Shown one piece after another: positions 1-11,203 of a DNA stretch of 64,000 bases. The position numbers and the translations under genes were made by a program. The stretch is from Diphasiastrum complanatum (lineage: Eukaryota > Streptophyta > Lycopodiopsida > Lycopodiales > Lycopodiaceae), in the NCBI GenBank assembly GCA_029204225.1, contig CM055094.1:69931961-69995960 (forward strand). The letters are read 5' to 3'. A model generated the notes under the pieces. It did not search any database, was not told the DNA's origin, and saw only the letters and a program-made list of their open reading frames with translations. The stretch's first letter is position 1, and the number at the start of each line of letters is the position of its first letter.

Positions 1-243
1 CATCCTTAGATGAAGTACACATACCAACTTCTTGAGAAGCTCATTGGAAATATTCATCTTGATAATGTGTAGATCCGTTGTGGCTCTCTTATCATACCTC
101 ATTTGATCTTGTTGTGTTATCGGTGTCTCCTCCAAACTACAACAATATGCAAAATATCATTCATCTCAAGAAGTGATTCCATCCTCACTTCTTCCACAAT
201 GAACTAGTTACTTGAGGTAAGCCTATCTATTGGCTTCCAACAT
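1..243 (-). pseudogene. Ty1/copia gag fragment (left copy)
   Basis: Read on the minus strand from an ATG at 243, this matches the better preserved gag at 39,531-39,821, which has a plant copia gag start (DRLTSSNYSLWKVRMESLLE). Here the frame is interrupted by stops and small indels, and the window edge cuts the rest. Gag would form the virus-like particle of the retrotransposon. It lies downstream of the LTR and primer site at 809-1463 in the same orientation. Confidence 0.75.
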
Positions 244-808
244 GAATTCATTTATTGTTTGTCCTGTAGCAATGACCTCTATCTTATTTTTCAACATGTT
301 TCAATGCACAAGGCACTCCTTTGAACAACAACAAATGTTTTCAAAGAAATCACAAAGATTTGAAACTATCTCAAAAATTCTCTCTCTAGCACTTATACCA
401 AGCATAATCAACACACATAATCATAAATCTTGATCAACCTATGGTCTATTCTCAATCTAATGACTTTTACCACTGAAAGAAAACAATCTCACTCTAGAGA
501 TCCAAATCAGAATTACGGTTTTGACAAAATCACAAAAAATTGATTAGGTCCAAATCTATATGCATATGTGAAAATTTGATATGTAGTCTATTAGCCACCA
601 CTTAGGTTGATCCAATGATCAAAAATTGGCCAATCCAATATGTGAATTCAAAAATCGAAAACTGATCAAGTTTATGAACCTATATAGGGTTTTGATCTAC
701 AAAGCAAAAAACTCGATTTTGGTGTAGAATCCTCTCTAGCATGCTCTAGCCTTGATATCTTTACCAAATCATTGATAGAATGATTCCTCCATAATAACTG
801 AAACACAA

Positions 809-820
809 GCTCTGATACCA
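809..820 (-). other. Primer binding site, initiator-Met tRNA type (left copia)
   Basis: The minus strand reads TGGTATCAGAGC directly after the LTR end. This is the complement of the initiator methionine tRNA 3' end used by many plant LTR retrotransposons. It fixes the LTR boundary and the orientation. Confidence 0.92.
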
Positions 821-1463
821 TGTGAAGGATTTCAGATCAATGATGATCCAATCCACAAAAAATCTTGGATTACAAAAGAAGCTACTCTACCAATCTCACC
901 AATGTAGAAAAATCAGCATCTACAAAGAAAATGAGATGCAAATCCCAATAGAACTTGATAAAATATGAATCAAAAGAATAAACTACTATTGTCATCCATA
1001 CAAAACCAGCAAGGTACTGTATTTCACACGTTGTGGATCCAAAAATAGCAAATATACATCATTCTACACATAGAATTGCATGCAATCACAAGTATAGTGC
1101 ACCAATGGATAGTAGACCCAAGAGAAACCATGTATAAGCATGAATTCAGATAGAGAAGAGAGAAGATATGTCTCTCCACGAGTTGCATCCCTTCTAGAAC
1201 ATGTCCAAACCCCTATTTGGCAAGTTGGCTTTCACACCAAAACGTAAATCCTACTATTTTTGGATTTAGATTCAAAGTACCCGAGATTCAAATTTGAAAT
1301 CTACTCAAACTCGAATTCTAACTTTCCCACACTTCCAAAAAGTGTTTATTCAAATGAAATTTAGACTAGTGAACTGTGAAAACTCTAAGATTAAAACAGA
1401 GTTGGCCTCAATTTGCCAAATATGAAAATGTAGCAAATGACTAAACTAGTTGAATATTTCACA
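821..1463 (-). mobile_element. 5' LTR of left copia element
   Basis: This 643-bp LTR starts TGTGAAATATTC and ends CTTCACA on the minus strand, next to the primer site. It matches the 641-bp LTR at 59,426-60,066. Its outer flank also matches the right-arm flank, so both copies descend from one insertion. The stretch 244-808 between primer site and gag is untranslated leader with no gene. Confidence 0.9.
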
Positions 1464-2261
1464 TTCATTATGTCAATAAATCAAAGCATTATTCTATATT
1501 TATTAGTAATAAATTTAGATCGTATAAATACAGACGTATTTGGATAACTCATTTATTTTTGCTTCCAAAGTTGATAGTTTGTGCTAAACTACATGCTATT
1601 GGATATAGATATTTGCAACATATAGGTATTTTTTGGGTTTTCTCTACATGATTTCCTTTGTTATTTGTTGTTCTATGCAAATTCCTTAGTTGTAATGCCA
1701 AGTGCTCAGGTTTCCTTTGTATTTTGGAGGCACCTGCCCTCACACAATGTTCATGTGGATTTTACAACCATAATTTCAGGTGATCATTCTTCTCATAATC
1801 AGCCAATCAAATGTTGACACGTAGCACATGAGCTTCCACGAGTAGAATGTGCATGTGGACAGCCATGATGGGCTGCCACATAGCACACGCACATTATCTT
1901 GAAATGTGCGTCTGCACGTATGTGCTAGTTTGTCATTGGCTGTCCACATGCACATTCCACCAAACAACAAAAATGTAAAAACCTTTGCATTATAAATGCG
2001 CAAAAAATAAAATAAAATCGAAGTTCACACGTGCGGCCGTACGACCGAGAAAAAAAAAAAACAACGTCCACCTTCGCACATTGACAGTACATAGGGGAAG
2101 GCCCTCTTCCTATTTGTCGTTCTGCCCTGCTTGGGCACAAGCCCTCGGTCATTGGGCCCTCCAAGGCAGAACGGCCTCCCCCACTATGCTTTAAAGTGAT
2201 TTTTATATATCTTATCATAATACTAATTGTGGGTACGATCAGTCGCTATGTACTATCAATC
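1464..2261. other. Hairpin-rich non-coding block
   Basis: No gene is convincing here. The block is conserved in inverse at about 58,625-59,425. It holds one long hairpin (1,845-1,957) and a GC-rich inverted repeat (2,118-2,126 with 2,165-2,173, CGTTCTGCC/GGCAGAACG). A 64-codon open frame on minus is kept in both arms, but most differences between the arms change the amino acid, so coding is doubtful. Confidence 0.6.
1845..1957. repeat. Long perfect-arm hairpin
   Basis: The 21-bp arms at 1,845-1,865 and 1,937-1,957 are exact inverted repeats (key core TGTGCATGTGGACAGCC). A second stem inside (1,887-1,895 with 1,903-1,911) closes on a 7-nt loop. The same fold is kept at 58,931-59,044 despite sequence changes. 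It could be a foldback or MITE relic, or a hairpin small-RNA precursor. Confidence 0.75.
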
Positions 2262-2764
2262 TCGACAAAGGAGCGCTACTAAACAGACTCACAAAGGAAC
2301 AATTGTCTCGATCAAAATTGAGAGACGAGAACAAGTGTAAACAATCACACCACATCTAATTGATAGAGGAGCGCGACTATCCAAATTGAGAGACGAGAAC
2401 AAGTGTAAACAATCACACCACAACTAATTTGTAGAGGAGCACTACTAAACAGACTCACAAAGGAACGATTGACTCCATCCAAATTGAGAGACGAGAACAA
2501 GTGTAAATAATCAAACCACAACTAGTTTGTAGAGGAGCGCTACTAAACAGACTCACAAAGGAACGATTCTCTTGATCCAAATTGAGAGACGAGAACAATG
2601 GTAAACAATCACACCACAACTAGTTTGTAGAGGAGCGCTACTAAACAGCCTCACAAAGGAACGATTGTCTCGATCAAAATTGAGAGACGACAACAAGTTT
2701 AAACAATCACAACACAACTATTTTGTAGGAGCGCTACTAAACAGACTCACAAAGGAACGATTGA
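2262..2764. repeat. 98-bp tandem repeat (left)
   Basis: About five imperfect copies of a unit containing GAGCGCTACTAAACAGACTC and AATTGAGAGACGAGAACAAG. The unit length of 98 bp is measured on the cleaner middle array. Each unit has a short internal inverted repeat around CTCGATCAAAATTGAGAGAC. The array lies just 3' of the SPH gene in all three copies of the segment. Confidence 0.9.
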
Positions 2765-3425
2765 CAGAAGGTATTCTTGTGCTAGTTTATGCAGGAGCAG
2801 CTGGTATTAAACATTGAATTCTGGCAGAAAATAACTGCATTTGGCGTCGTTATCTAAGTGAAGGATAGTTAGTCAGGAGACAGAATACCGATATCACAAT
2901 GTTCATTTAATTCTTGATGCTTTTCATCGCCTACACTACAGATGCAGTGTTCTTAAATCTTAATATAAAATCTGCACGCATGCAAAATCTACAGAAAAAT
3001 CCATTGATATAGGCAACTGATTGGAGAGAACGTGGTTATGGAATGTAGACAGTTGTCACTTACCAGCTTGCGTAGGTTGAGTTTAAACTTTGAACACGTT
3101 ATAATGAGTGATGCTTCAACTGACGAAGGCTTTTCAATACGTTACGAAGCATTCCACCTTTGCAATACTGGGCTATAAAATCGAAAGAACAGAAATTTTA
3201 AGAGACTGGCTGTTTCCGCTAACAAGCTTCCTTCAGAAATCTGATTCATAAAAACATTAAGGCTTATGACTATTCAGTCTATTGTGATGTATCATTTTTC
3301 CTATATGCCGCTTAAGCTTTTACAGGATCAGAATGTAGCGTATATTTGCTTGATCACGCTACATCGTCCTTGAACAGTGAAAACTCTTCTAACTGGAGAA
3401 AGACAAGAAAGTGAAAATGCTTCCA
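2765..3425. other. Conserved 3' flank of SPH copy 1
   Basis: This sequence is shared with 40,815-41,475 and, inverted, with 57,298-57,955. No gene is apparent. It would hold the 3' untranslated region and terminator of the minus-strand SPH gene. Confidence 0.6.
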
Positions 3426-4094
3426 TCACTGCCATTTCCGAATAAGTACCGCTGGATCTATCGCACTTTCTTTTAAATAGAGGCCTTCTGGAAAGACCCA
3501 CCAGTCAAAATCAAAGCTCGTCGATCGCTGCAACGCAAAGTGAACGCAATTTACATCAACAAAATGCGTACTATTTCAAAAGCCTCCTCAGATTCTAAAG
3601 TGATGTAAAGATAGATTGAAAAATGACATTAACTCAAGAAAAGCTTGAAAAGAACAGCATTAAAGGGGATAGATAGCGTGATAGTCATGACTTACTGTGA
3701 AGAAACCCCAAGTTAGCTCGCGAATTTTGTGGCCGTCCCACTCAAAAATACACCAAAACTCGGTCCATGGCATACCACCAAAATGTCAAATAGTATCCTG
3801 CTCGAAATTCAGCGTATGTAATCCCAAGTCGTTGTCCTTGGAATAACAGTGCAAACCAATAGTTCCGTTTATGAAATTCGTGACGCGGAAGGATGCAGCT
3901 TCAGCGGAGGGACGACTGCTCAACAACAGTACTGCCATCAGCAATGTAAACATCACGAATCGCCTTATTCCGCAGGACAAATCAAGAGAAGCACGCGATC
4001 CGGATGATCTGGTGGATACTGCGCATCCACTGATCTGTAGCTTTATCCAATCCAACACGTGCAGTAGTATCAAAGCGGAACCGCTGCCATTCAT
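3426..4094 (-). pseudogene. S1/SPH-family secreted protein, copy 1 (nonsense mutation)
   Basis: Two exons on minus: 4,094-3,696 and 3,527-3,426, with a 168-nt GT-AG intron (exon 1 ends TTCACA before GTAAGT, exon 2 follows GCGTTGCAG). Family marks are HCYSKDNDLG, the Cys-containing FWCIFEWDG and the C-terminal WWVFPEGLYL, as in S-protein homologues (PF05938), small secreted proteins that include the Papaver stigma determinant. Codon 103, Trp in the other copies, is TGA at 3,788-3,786, so the product would lack the second half of the domain. The splice sites and exon 2 are still intact, so the loss looks recent. A signal peptide begins at Met48. Confidence 0.88.
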
Positions 4095-4185
4095 CGCTGA
4101 TCGCTCTATATCTATCTCTCGCTCTCGCTCTCGTCTCTTTCTCGCTGTCCCTTGTTTTTTTTCTCGGTCGCTCTCTCTAACACGT

Positions 4186-4192
4186 CTATATA
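4186..4192 (-). promoter_or_regulatory. TATA-like box upstream of SPH copy 1
   Basis: TATATAG on minus, about 92 nt upstream of the first ATG, followed by a GA-rich leader. It is kept in copy 2 (42,224-42,230), but copy 3 reads AATATAG. This is a core-promoter guess from position and sequence only. Confidence 0.4.
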
Positions 4193-4230
4193 CACCTAAT
4201 TTTTCCCTCCAAATTTTTAAAACTATCGCT

Positions 4231-4745
4231 CCGCGACCACGCTCTTTTGAAAGTGCTCTTCTCCAACTTTCCCCAACTCCCATTTGTACGGCACCGGTGG
4301 CTCAATGTAAAAGCAGAAATCACTTTTTTTTCCACAGCATACATTTTGACTATTTTCCCTCCCCCAAACTCTAGATTCGTAAATCTAGAGCTTTTCAAGG
4401 TTTCCATTTTGAAGGTCCTATTCCATTTTTCTAGTTTAAATAAAACCTTAATTGTGGAATATATTTTTATCCTCAAAATCCTAAAAAAATTCTATTTTAA
4501 AAAAAAAAGGTGCCCCCCAAAAAAAGGTTGCATAGGCCTCGCTCTATCTCTCTGCGACCACGCTCGTCCTTTTTCAACTTTAAAGCTTGTAAAACTTTTA
4601 AAACGTTAAGAAAAAGGCCATTTTTTTACATCAATACACCCATCTCTAGCTGGGCCACATGCAAGAGGCTACCTTTGGAGGAAACCTCCATAAATGTGCA
4701 TTCGAACAGATATTGGAGGTAGCAACTACCTCCGACATACATGAC
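4231..4745. other. Conserved SPH upstream region with duplicated motif
   Basis: Shared by all three copies. GCGACCACGCTC occurs at 4,233-4,244 and again at 4,554-4,565, about 320 bp apart, in CT-rich surroundings. No gene is seen. It may be promoter sequence of the SPH gene. Confidence 0.5.
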
Positions 4746-5380
4746 ATTTTTTAGATATTCATTTTTTGTCCGCAGGTTGCCTAGAAAACAAGCACAAAAC
4801 ATAACAAAGTGATGGCAGGTTTAAACTAGAACAAAATGAAACAAATGTAGAATGAAGCGTAGAAAACACGATGACCAAAAAAAACAAAAATGACATGGAG
4901 ACCCATTTTTTTCGATTTTTTTAATCCTTTTTGAAAAGTACCCATATTTAAAATGCTTCAGCTACTAATTTTGTTAATAGATTTTCATTGATACTTGCAA
5001 ATTAGCTTATATGAAATAATAATACTATTCAAAATAAAATCATTAGACACACAACAACTAGAATAACTAAAAAAAAACTTTTTGCTTATTTCCAACAAAA
5101 GTTTAATAGTTTCAAAATTTTTTTTTGTTAAATTATGACACAAATTTTAATTAATATTTAAATCTTTACTTATATTTCAAATACCTATGTGTGTTCATTG
5201 AATATTTAAATATTCAAAGATTACAAATAAAATTACTTCTAATAAATTATTATAAAAACACAACGAAGAATTAGAATATTAAATACCTGACAACTCATTG
5301 CAATTCTAGTTTTGCTAATGATTATTAATGTTAAAGTTTTTAAAATATTTGAAATTCTAGATTTCAAATCATTAAAAAAT
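4746..5380. other. AT-rich block, no gene seen
   Basis: A strongly AT-rich stretch with homopolymer runs. It is conserved in inverse at about 55,200-55,930. The middle copy loses homology at 42,899, which corresponds to about 4,909 here. Confidence 0.6.
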
Positions 5381-5382
5381 TG

Positions 5383-5880
5383 TTAAATATATTTTTTTAA
5401 CACAAACAAATTTAAAAATATTAAATTAATCAGAAAGATTTCAATACACAATAAAAGAGAATTTATTCTACCAAAAAACATCGATATCATTTGTGTCTTT
5501 CTCTTTTTCTTGAGTGCCTCTTCCACAGTTTCCTCGACAACTGTACTCACCATGTAATCCTGAATTAGGACATTAGCAAACTTCCCTGTATCACCCACTT
5601 TCCCGCTAGCAGGCGGCTGATGCTAGAGAAAGAGAGAGTGAGAAAGGAGATTACCTTGCATCCAACAAATCAAAAAGCCTCCATCCTCCACTTTCCCTTT
5701 CTTTCTTGACCTTTCCACACTTGATTTTGCAAGGACTAAGCTAAGAGGAAGAGCAAGAGCAACAAGCAAAGTGCAAGAGGAGCAAGAAGAACAAGCAAAA
5801 TGCAAGAGGAGAAAACAAAGAGCAATAGCAAGAGAAGCAACAGGAGCACTCAAATGTGAGGAGAATAAGGAGAGCAAGGA
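5383..5880 (-). pseudogene. Unidentified two-exon coding remnant (left)
   Basis: I do not recognise the protein. On minus, an exon-like stretch ending GKVEDGGFLICWMQ is followed by a possible intron (GTAATCTC to TTTCTCTAG), then a stretch reading VGDTGKFANVLIQDYMVSTV. The right arm (54,960-55,163, plus) keeps a longer version ending NDIDDFLVE and a stop codon, with one in-frame stop before it; the left copy has a deletion and frame change. It could be a captured host-gene fragment or an old transposase C-terminus. The evidence is open frame plus splice-like sites only. Confidence 0.35.
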
Positions 5881-6129
5881 TCAACAAACAAGGAGAGGAC
5901 TAAGGCAGTAGGTACGTTCCATTGATTCCAACACCCACTCCTCTTCACTCTTCAAAAATGCCGCGAAAAATCTCAATCTTTTTGAAATTTTCAAGAATCT
6001 GTCTGAGCCTCGGTATACACCTCACTCTAGCTTCAATATATCGAGGGTAATTTTGAGGCCCTGACTAAATTAGAATTAGTATTCCTTGTCTGTTCCGAGG
6101 TGCATTCTAAATCAACTAAACATTAATGC

Positions 6130-6930
6130 ATTTTGAAAAAACACAATTTTCAAAGATTGGCGACTCCTCCTCCCAAGCCTTGTCAAAGAATATATAGTGC
6201 ACTTGACGGCACAATCTTTTACAAACTAAATTGTATTGATCATCTGGTTAAAGGATGTCATAAGTGTCCAAACATCGACGTATTTGGCATCCAACCACTA
6301 TTCTTGGGTGACCAATGCTGGCTAGGTAATGATTTTCTATTTTTGTTTCTCAACTCGCTTATTAACCCGGTTCTGATTAAGACCTTGACCGGCGGGTGCA
6401 CTTTTTACCCTAAACTGGCTTATGTATAGAACCGGCGGATATGTTCCTTTGTAAGAACTGGCCACAGTTAAGAACCGTCCGGTCCCTTTGAGCCTTGGAG
6501 CCGGGTATAACCTGAGTATCAATTCACTATACAAAACCTAACATTCATTAATGGCTTTTAGCAAGTGACTATTATAGCAATAATCATTTTCAAAATGATT
6601 TTTTATTAATTTTTATAAAATAGAGTAGATTGGGAACCAGATATGGGAACCGACGGTTCTTACAGAAACCCAGTCCGGACCTATTTCTAGAAATCGAGAA
6701 AGTCGACAATATAGTATAGTAAAGAAAATGGCGAGAACTGAAGAGCGAGGCTAGCCATGTAATGATGCACATAGGGATGTTTCGCATATCTAGGCGTAAT
6801 TCGATCTTGCAATTGTGTTTCTAATTTTGAGAGACTAGTTGCACTAGACTCAAATTTAATAATTACATACATGTCTTTTGTGCATCTCAATGCATTTATC
6901 TAGTTTGTTTTATGTATTGCTGATCATTTC
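6130..6930 (+). other. Unidentified conserved frame and ACCGG-rich block (left)
   Basis: From 6,160 the plus strand reads an open segment with PPPKPCQRIYSALDG, FYKLNCIDHLVKGC and HKCPNIDVFGIQPLF. The right arm (54,341-54,190, minus) has the same peptide ending at a plausible AG|GTAACG donor. I know no family for it. Downstream, to about 6,690, GAACCGG, ACCGTCCGG and GGGAACC motifs recur, which resembles hAT subterminal sequence; I see no transposase. The stretch 6,700-6,930 shows nothing clear. Confidence 0.35.
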
Positions 6931-7550
6931 TAATTTTGTATTCCATCCATTGTCAATTGTGAAGGTGCATCAATGCAAATGGTGAGTTCACATTCATCAT
7001 CCTCGGATGATGAGGCAAGACCATCACATATAGGATTAGAGGCCTGGTTACACCAGAGAATACCATGCCCATGTGCGTGATGTAAGTATGCACTGCAACG
7101 AGAGCAACGTACCATTATATCACACGTTCGCATGTATGGTCAGATTGAGAGGGAGTCTTAATTTGTGCATTGGTTCTTCGGTGAGTTCTACTTTGCAAAC
7201 CTGTTTGTATTTTTTAATTTCTATGCATCATTGAACGCTCATTTTTCATGTATGTTGTTTGGCACCCTTTTTGATTGGAGGAATATTTTGTTATTCTTGA
7301 TTGTTGTTGCACTTGTATTGTGTAGGATGATGACTCAAATGAGACACAACACACGAGGATGTGCCATTCATGGATGACATGATGGATGCATTCTTCACAA
7401 ATCCACCCAAGGCTACATTGACAAGGGAAGAAGAGATGAAGCGTGGCTTGGATTCCACTCCTTTGTATGAGGGTGCACAAATGTCAAAGTTTCGACCTTG
7501 TTTACTACTTTTGAACTTGCAAACTAAGTACGGTTGGTCATATTCGAGCG
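6931..7550 (+). pseudogene. CACTA transposase gene, 5' coding part (left)
   Basis: The plus strand encodes FMDDMMDAFFTNPP, ATLTREEEMKRG and LYEGAQMSKF, followed by LLLLNLQTKYGWS. The last part resembles the segment before the core of plant En/Spm TNP2 transposases (LYxGxxxSKLxxxxxLLxLKxxxxWS). A likely 3' splice site TTGTGTAG precedes GATGATGACTC at 7,326. Compared with the right arm, about 130 bp are deleted between GATGACTCAAATGA and GACACAACACACG. The gypsy element interrupts the frame at 7,551 and CACTA sequence resumes at 15,877. Confidence 0.75.
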
Positions 7551-7965
7551 TGTTGGAGGGTTAACAAATCCCAAGGCAACCCAAACCCTAGTTAAAAAGT
7601 GAGAGGGATTTGGCACCATCCGTGTGTAAGTCCAACCCGATTGTCACATAGTTATTTGATTAGTTAAAAGTCAATAAAAGGACTTTAGGCCTTTTTTGGG
7701 GGACTTTTAATGTCGTAGGGCCTAAATGTCAAGTTAGTGAACAAAGTTGGGTTTCTCTCCAATTTTCATGGTTCCCACACTTTTTTAAGTTTGAATAATT
7801 AGGGAGGTAAAAATGGACCAATAGGATTTAGAGGCCCAGATCCTCCTCTCTACTATAAAAAGGGACAATTGCTCCTCATGTTCATTTCCTCAATTCATAA
7901 AGCAGATTTGTTCTCTTTAGAAATGGATTGATGAATGTCCTTGCTCTTCTTCTTTCCTTCTCCAT
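7551..7965 (+). mobile_element. 5' LTR of left gypsy, 3' part missing
   Basis: It begins TGTTGGAGGG and matches the 3' LTR (15,149-15,871) for about 415 bp, up to TTCTCCAT near 7,960. The remaining 285 bp of the LTR are absent, and no usual plant primer site follows. It contains a TATA-like CTATAAAAAG at about 7,852 and CCCACAC motifs. The stretch 7,966-8,596 is untranslated leader with no gene. Confidence 0.85.
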
Positions 7966-8596
7966 GATCTCATATTGCCATATTTTAGCCAAAAAAGTCA
8001 CTTTTTCGCAGAAATACTAGTATTACTCTTGATCCTCTACCAAAACCTTCACCGACTTTTCAGTGAATTCTATTTATAATAAAATACTATTTTTGAGTTT
8101 GGCGAAGATTCTTCTTGATCAGATCACAAAAAATCTTGATTTTTACCCTTGCCAAACTATAGTTTTTTTTATGTCAAAAACCTTTGTCCGGTTTTTCATA
8201 GTTTTATCTATGTCAAATCTTTCATCTAAGAGGTCGACGAAGGTTATTTCCCAAGAAATTCTTAGAAAATTTGTTCAGAGTTTTTTTTTCCCAAAATAAC
8301 ATTGTTGAACCTTCGTCGAGAGAATCTTTGTCTAGTGAACCTTCGCCAATCCTATTTTTAGTTTTTGATTTTCCAGATCAAGTCTCTGTCAAAATTTGGA
8401 TCAAATCTGATATATTCTAATTTGGATTCTGAGAGATTTATCATTTTTGAGAAGTATCGATTGATCAAATTTTGAAATCTTTTTCATGATATAGAATCAA
8501 ATTTTCTGGAAAGAGGAATAGATCTAGTAGATCTGATTTGAGGTAGTTTTTTTATTGAAAAATCTAGATCCAATCTCATTGTCTCCTTGATCTAAG

Positions 8597-9165
8597 ATGG
8601 CTGAATCCTGTGAAGCCTATAGCGAGATTTATCCTCAAGACAAACTTAAGTTGTTTCCTATGGCCTTAACAGGCGCAACACAAGATTGGTACTCTAATCA
8701 AGATGAAACTGAGCGTACAGATTGAGAGGCTGTTAAACGAGCCCTTATCACACGGTTCAAACCGCGGAAGTTTATGGAAGTCCCTTTTCTACTTTTAAGT
8801 AAAATTAAAATGGGAAAGTGGGAAATGGTTCGAGATTTCATTGAACGGGTGAAACGCCTCAAAGCTGATTAACAAAAATGTCATGATTATGTGATTTTTG
8901 TCAGGTCTACCTAAACGGATCAGACGTGAGCTGAAATGCCATAATGAGTATGCACTCTTGCGACATGCTATGGATGATGCAATTCGGGAGGAGGATGAAG
9001 ATTCAGATGATGAGCCAAATATCAGTATGTTGTCTTATACAACATGGCAGACTACTACAACTTCCACCACTATTGCATCAATGAATGCCAACGCTACTGC
9101 AGAAATGATGCTCAATGAGTTCAAGAAACTTGGGAAGAACCAGCAAAAATAAATGGAAAAGTTGC
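8597..9165 (+). pseudogene. Gypsy gag, capsid part (left)
   Basis: The frame starts at the ATG at 8,597 and reads DKLKLFPMALTGATQDWY, then ALITRFKPRKFM, the retrotransposon gag domain (PF03732) which builds the particle. In-frame stops include TGA in ETERTD*EAVKRA and TAA near 8,870. After a frame change, 8,898-9,152 reads SGLPKRIRRELKCHNEY to GKNQQK. Confidence 0.8.
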
Positions 9166-10400
9166 AGTCGCAATTTGATGAGAAGATCAAAGCATTGAAA
9201 AATTTCCAGTACAAGCATACAAGGAACTTGAGAAGTTTGTAAAGTCTTTTCTGGTGTTCTCTTTGTATAGGAATTCACATAGTGAACGAGTGTCCTCAAT
9301 TGAAAAAACGAATGGAAATCAGTGTTTGCCATCCATGTAATACACCTGACCATGAGACTATTTTTGGTAACTTCAACCCTCGGATAATTCAGCAACAATA
9401 TGCCCAAATGGGATATCACAAACCATGAGAAGATCAAAGCATTGGAAAATTTCCACGTACAAGCAAACAAGGAACCTGAGAAGTTTGTAAAGACTTTTCC
9501 TACCAAGGAAAATGTCTGGTATTCTATTTGTACAGAAAATTACACAATGAACGAGTGTCCTCAATTGAAAAAATGAATGGAAATCAGTGTTTGCCATTTG
9601 TGTAATTCACATGACCATGAGACTGATTTTTGTAACTTCAACCCTCGGATAATTCAGCAACAATATGTCCAAATGGGATATCGAGAACCACAATCTGGAG
9701 GAAATCCAGCAGCTAGACCTCGACAATCTGCTCTTGGATACTCGGAACGTTTAGCTTTACCTGCCCCACCAAAGCACTCTACTCCTCCTAACAATTTGAT
9801 GGAACCAGAACCATACATAAGTGTTGAGCAATGGAACTATGGTAATGAACAAGAAGGTGGATCTTCAGGTGGATCTTCAGAACAATATGCTATTTATGAT
9901 GCCGCTCAACAACAAGCATCAAAGCATTGGAAAATTTCCACGTACAAGCAAACAAGGAACCTGAGAAGTTTGTAAAGACTTTTCCTACCAAGGAAAATGT
10001 CTGGTATTCTATTTGTACAGAAAATCACACAGTGAATGAATGTCCTCAATTGAAAAGATGAATGGAAATCAGTGTTTGCCATTTGTGTAATTCACATGAC
10101 CATGAGACTGATTTTTGTAACTTCAACCCTCGGATAATTCAGCAACAATATGTCCAAATGGGATATCGAGAACCACAATCTGGAGGAAATCCAGCAGCTA
10201 GACCTCGACAATCTACTCTTGGATACCCGAAACGTTTAGCTTTACCTGCCCCACCAAAGTACTCTGCTCCTCCTACCAATTTGATGGAACCAGAACCATA
10301 CATAAGTGCTGAGCAATGGAACTATGGTAATTAACAAGAAGGTGGATCTTCAGGTGGATCTTTGGAACAATATGCTATTTATGATGTCGCTCAACAACAA
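9166..10400 (+). repeat. Tandem duplication of the gag zinc-knuckle segment
   Basis: The segment with CHLCNSHDHETDFC (CX2CX4HX4C zinc knuckle) occurs at 9,312 (partial), 9,577 and 10,062; the last two are 485 bp apart and almost identical over about 270 bp. Each full unit runs from KFVKTFPTKENVWYS through the knuckle to a PPxNLMEPEPYIS stretch. The right-arm gag has only one unit, so the expansion is specific to the left copy. Each unit has a stop just before the knuckle Met, so a fused protein is unlikely. Confidence 0.85.
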
Positions 10401-11203
10401 GCGTCTAGAAATTGGACCAGAGCACCACTTGGATGCTTTGCATGTGGAGAAAATCACAGAGTTGCAGAATGTCCAAATAAAAGATTATTTGTACCATTCT
10501 ATCGTGACTATGGTTATGGGCATTGCTATAAAGAATGTCCAGCAAGACCGAAAGCACCACCAACTACAGCTCCTGTAAATTTGATAACAATCAAGCTAAG
10601 ACCAGTAGCTCAGATTAAATCAAGTGCACCCTTGATGGTGGTCACCAGAGCACAGAAGCAGAAAGAACCAGTAGCGGATCTAGTACCTGCTGATTCTATA
10701 CCATTGAATGGTACACCAACAACATCGGGAGTCTATCCATATCTTAATGCAGAAAAACGAAGATATCAGATTATGAGGCAGTGGATCACAAATCTGCAAG
10801 AAGGAGAGGAGCTTGAAGGTACTAAAGCAACAATAGAAGTTCATTCTTCACCATTGCAGCCTCCAAGAAATTTACGTACGGATATGAATGATCAGTTACA
10901 TCATCATAAAGAACCCTTCAAGATGACTGAATCGGAAGCACCGCAAACAGAACTGCTCATGGACATTTTGTCTAGCAAGATCAATATCTCATTGGGAGAG
11001 TTCCTGAAGTCGGTGCCAAAAGCAAAAGAAGTCTTAGCACAAAAGTTAGCTCAAGAAGAACCAGAAGTCCATCAGGAGCCACTTTTTTGTGCTGGATTTG
11101 AAGAATCTAATGAAGTACTCCATGTTGGAGCTGCTTGGGAAAGTGACAAAAGAATATCACTATGTCGATACAACATAGACAATTTCCTAAAGAAGCAACT
11201 ATG
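10362..11203 (+). pseudogene. Gypsy gag nucleocapsid and linker (left)
   Basis: A 280-codon open stretch. It starts with CFACGENHRVAEC, a CX2CX3HX4C knuckle for RNA binding. A second knuckle has lost both leading Cys (YRDYGYGHCYKEC, against CHDCGYGHCYKEC in the right arm). The rest is a low-homology linker rich in Glu, Lys and Pro, then it runs into the protease segment, which lies in another frame. Confidence 0.75.

Noticed and set aside
1549-1743. 64-codon frame conserved in both arms (1,549-1,743 and 59,146-59,340)
   Set aside because: Most differences between the two copies change the amino acid, no family is recognised, and the age of duplication alone can explain the open frame.
2262-2764. 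CRISPR-like array
   Set aside because: The 98-bp units are contiguous tandem repeats without unique spacers, in a plant nuclear context.
3871-4374. 167-codon plus-strand frame over SPH copy 1
   Set aside because: It is the antisense shadow of the SPH exon, which carries clear family motifs on minus.
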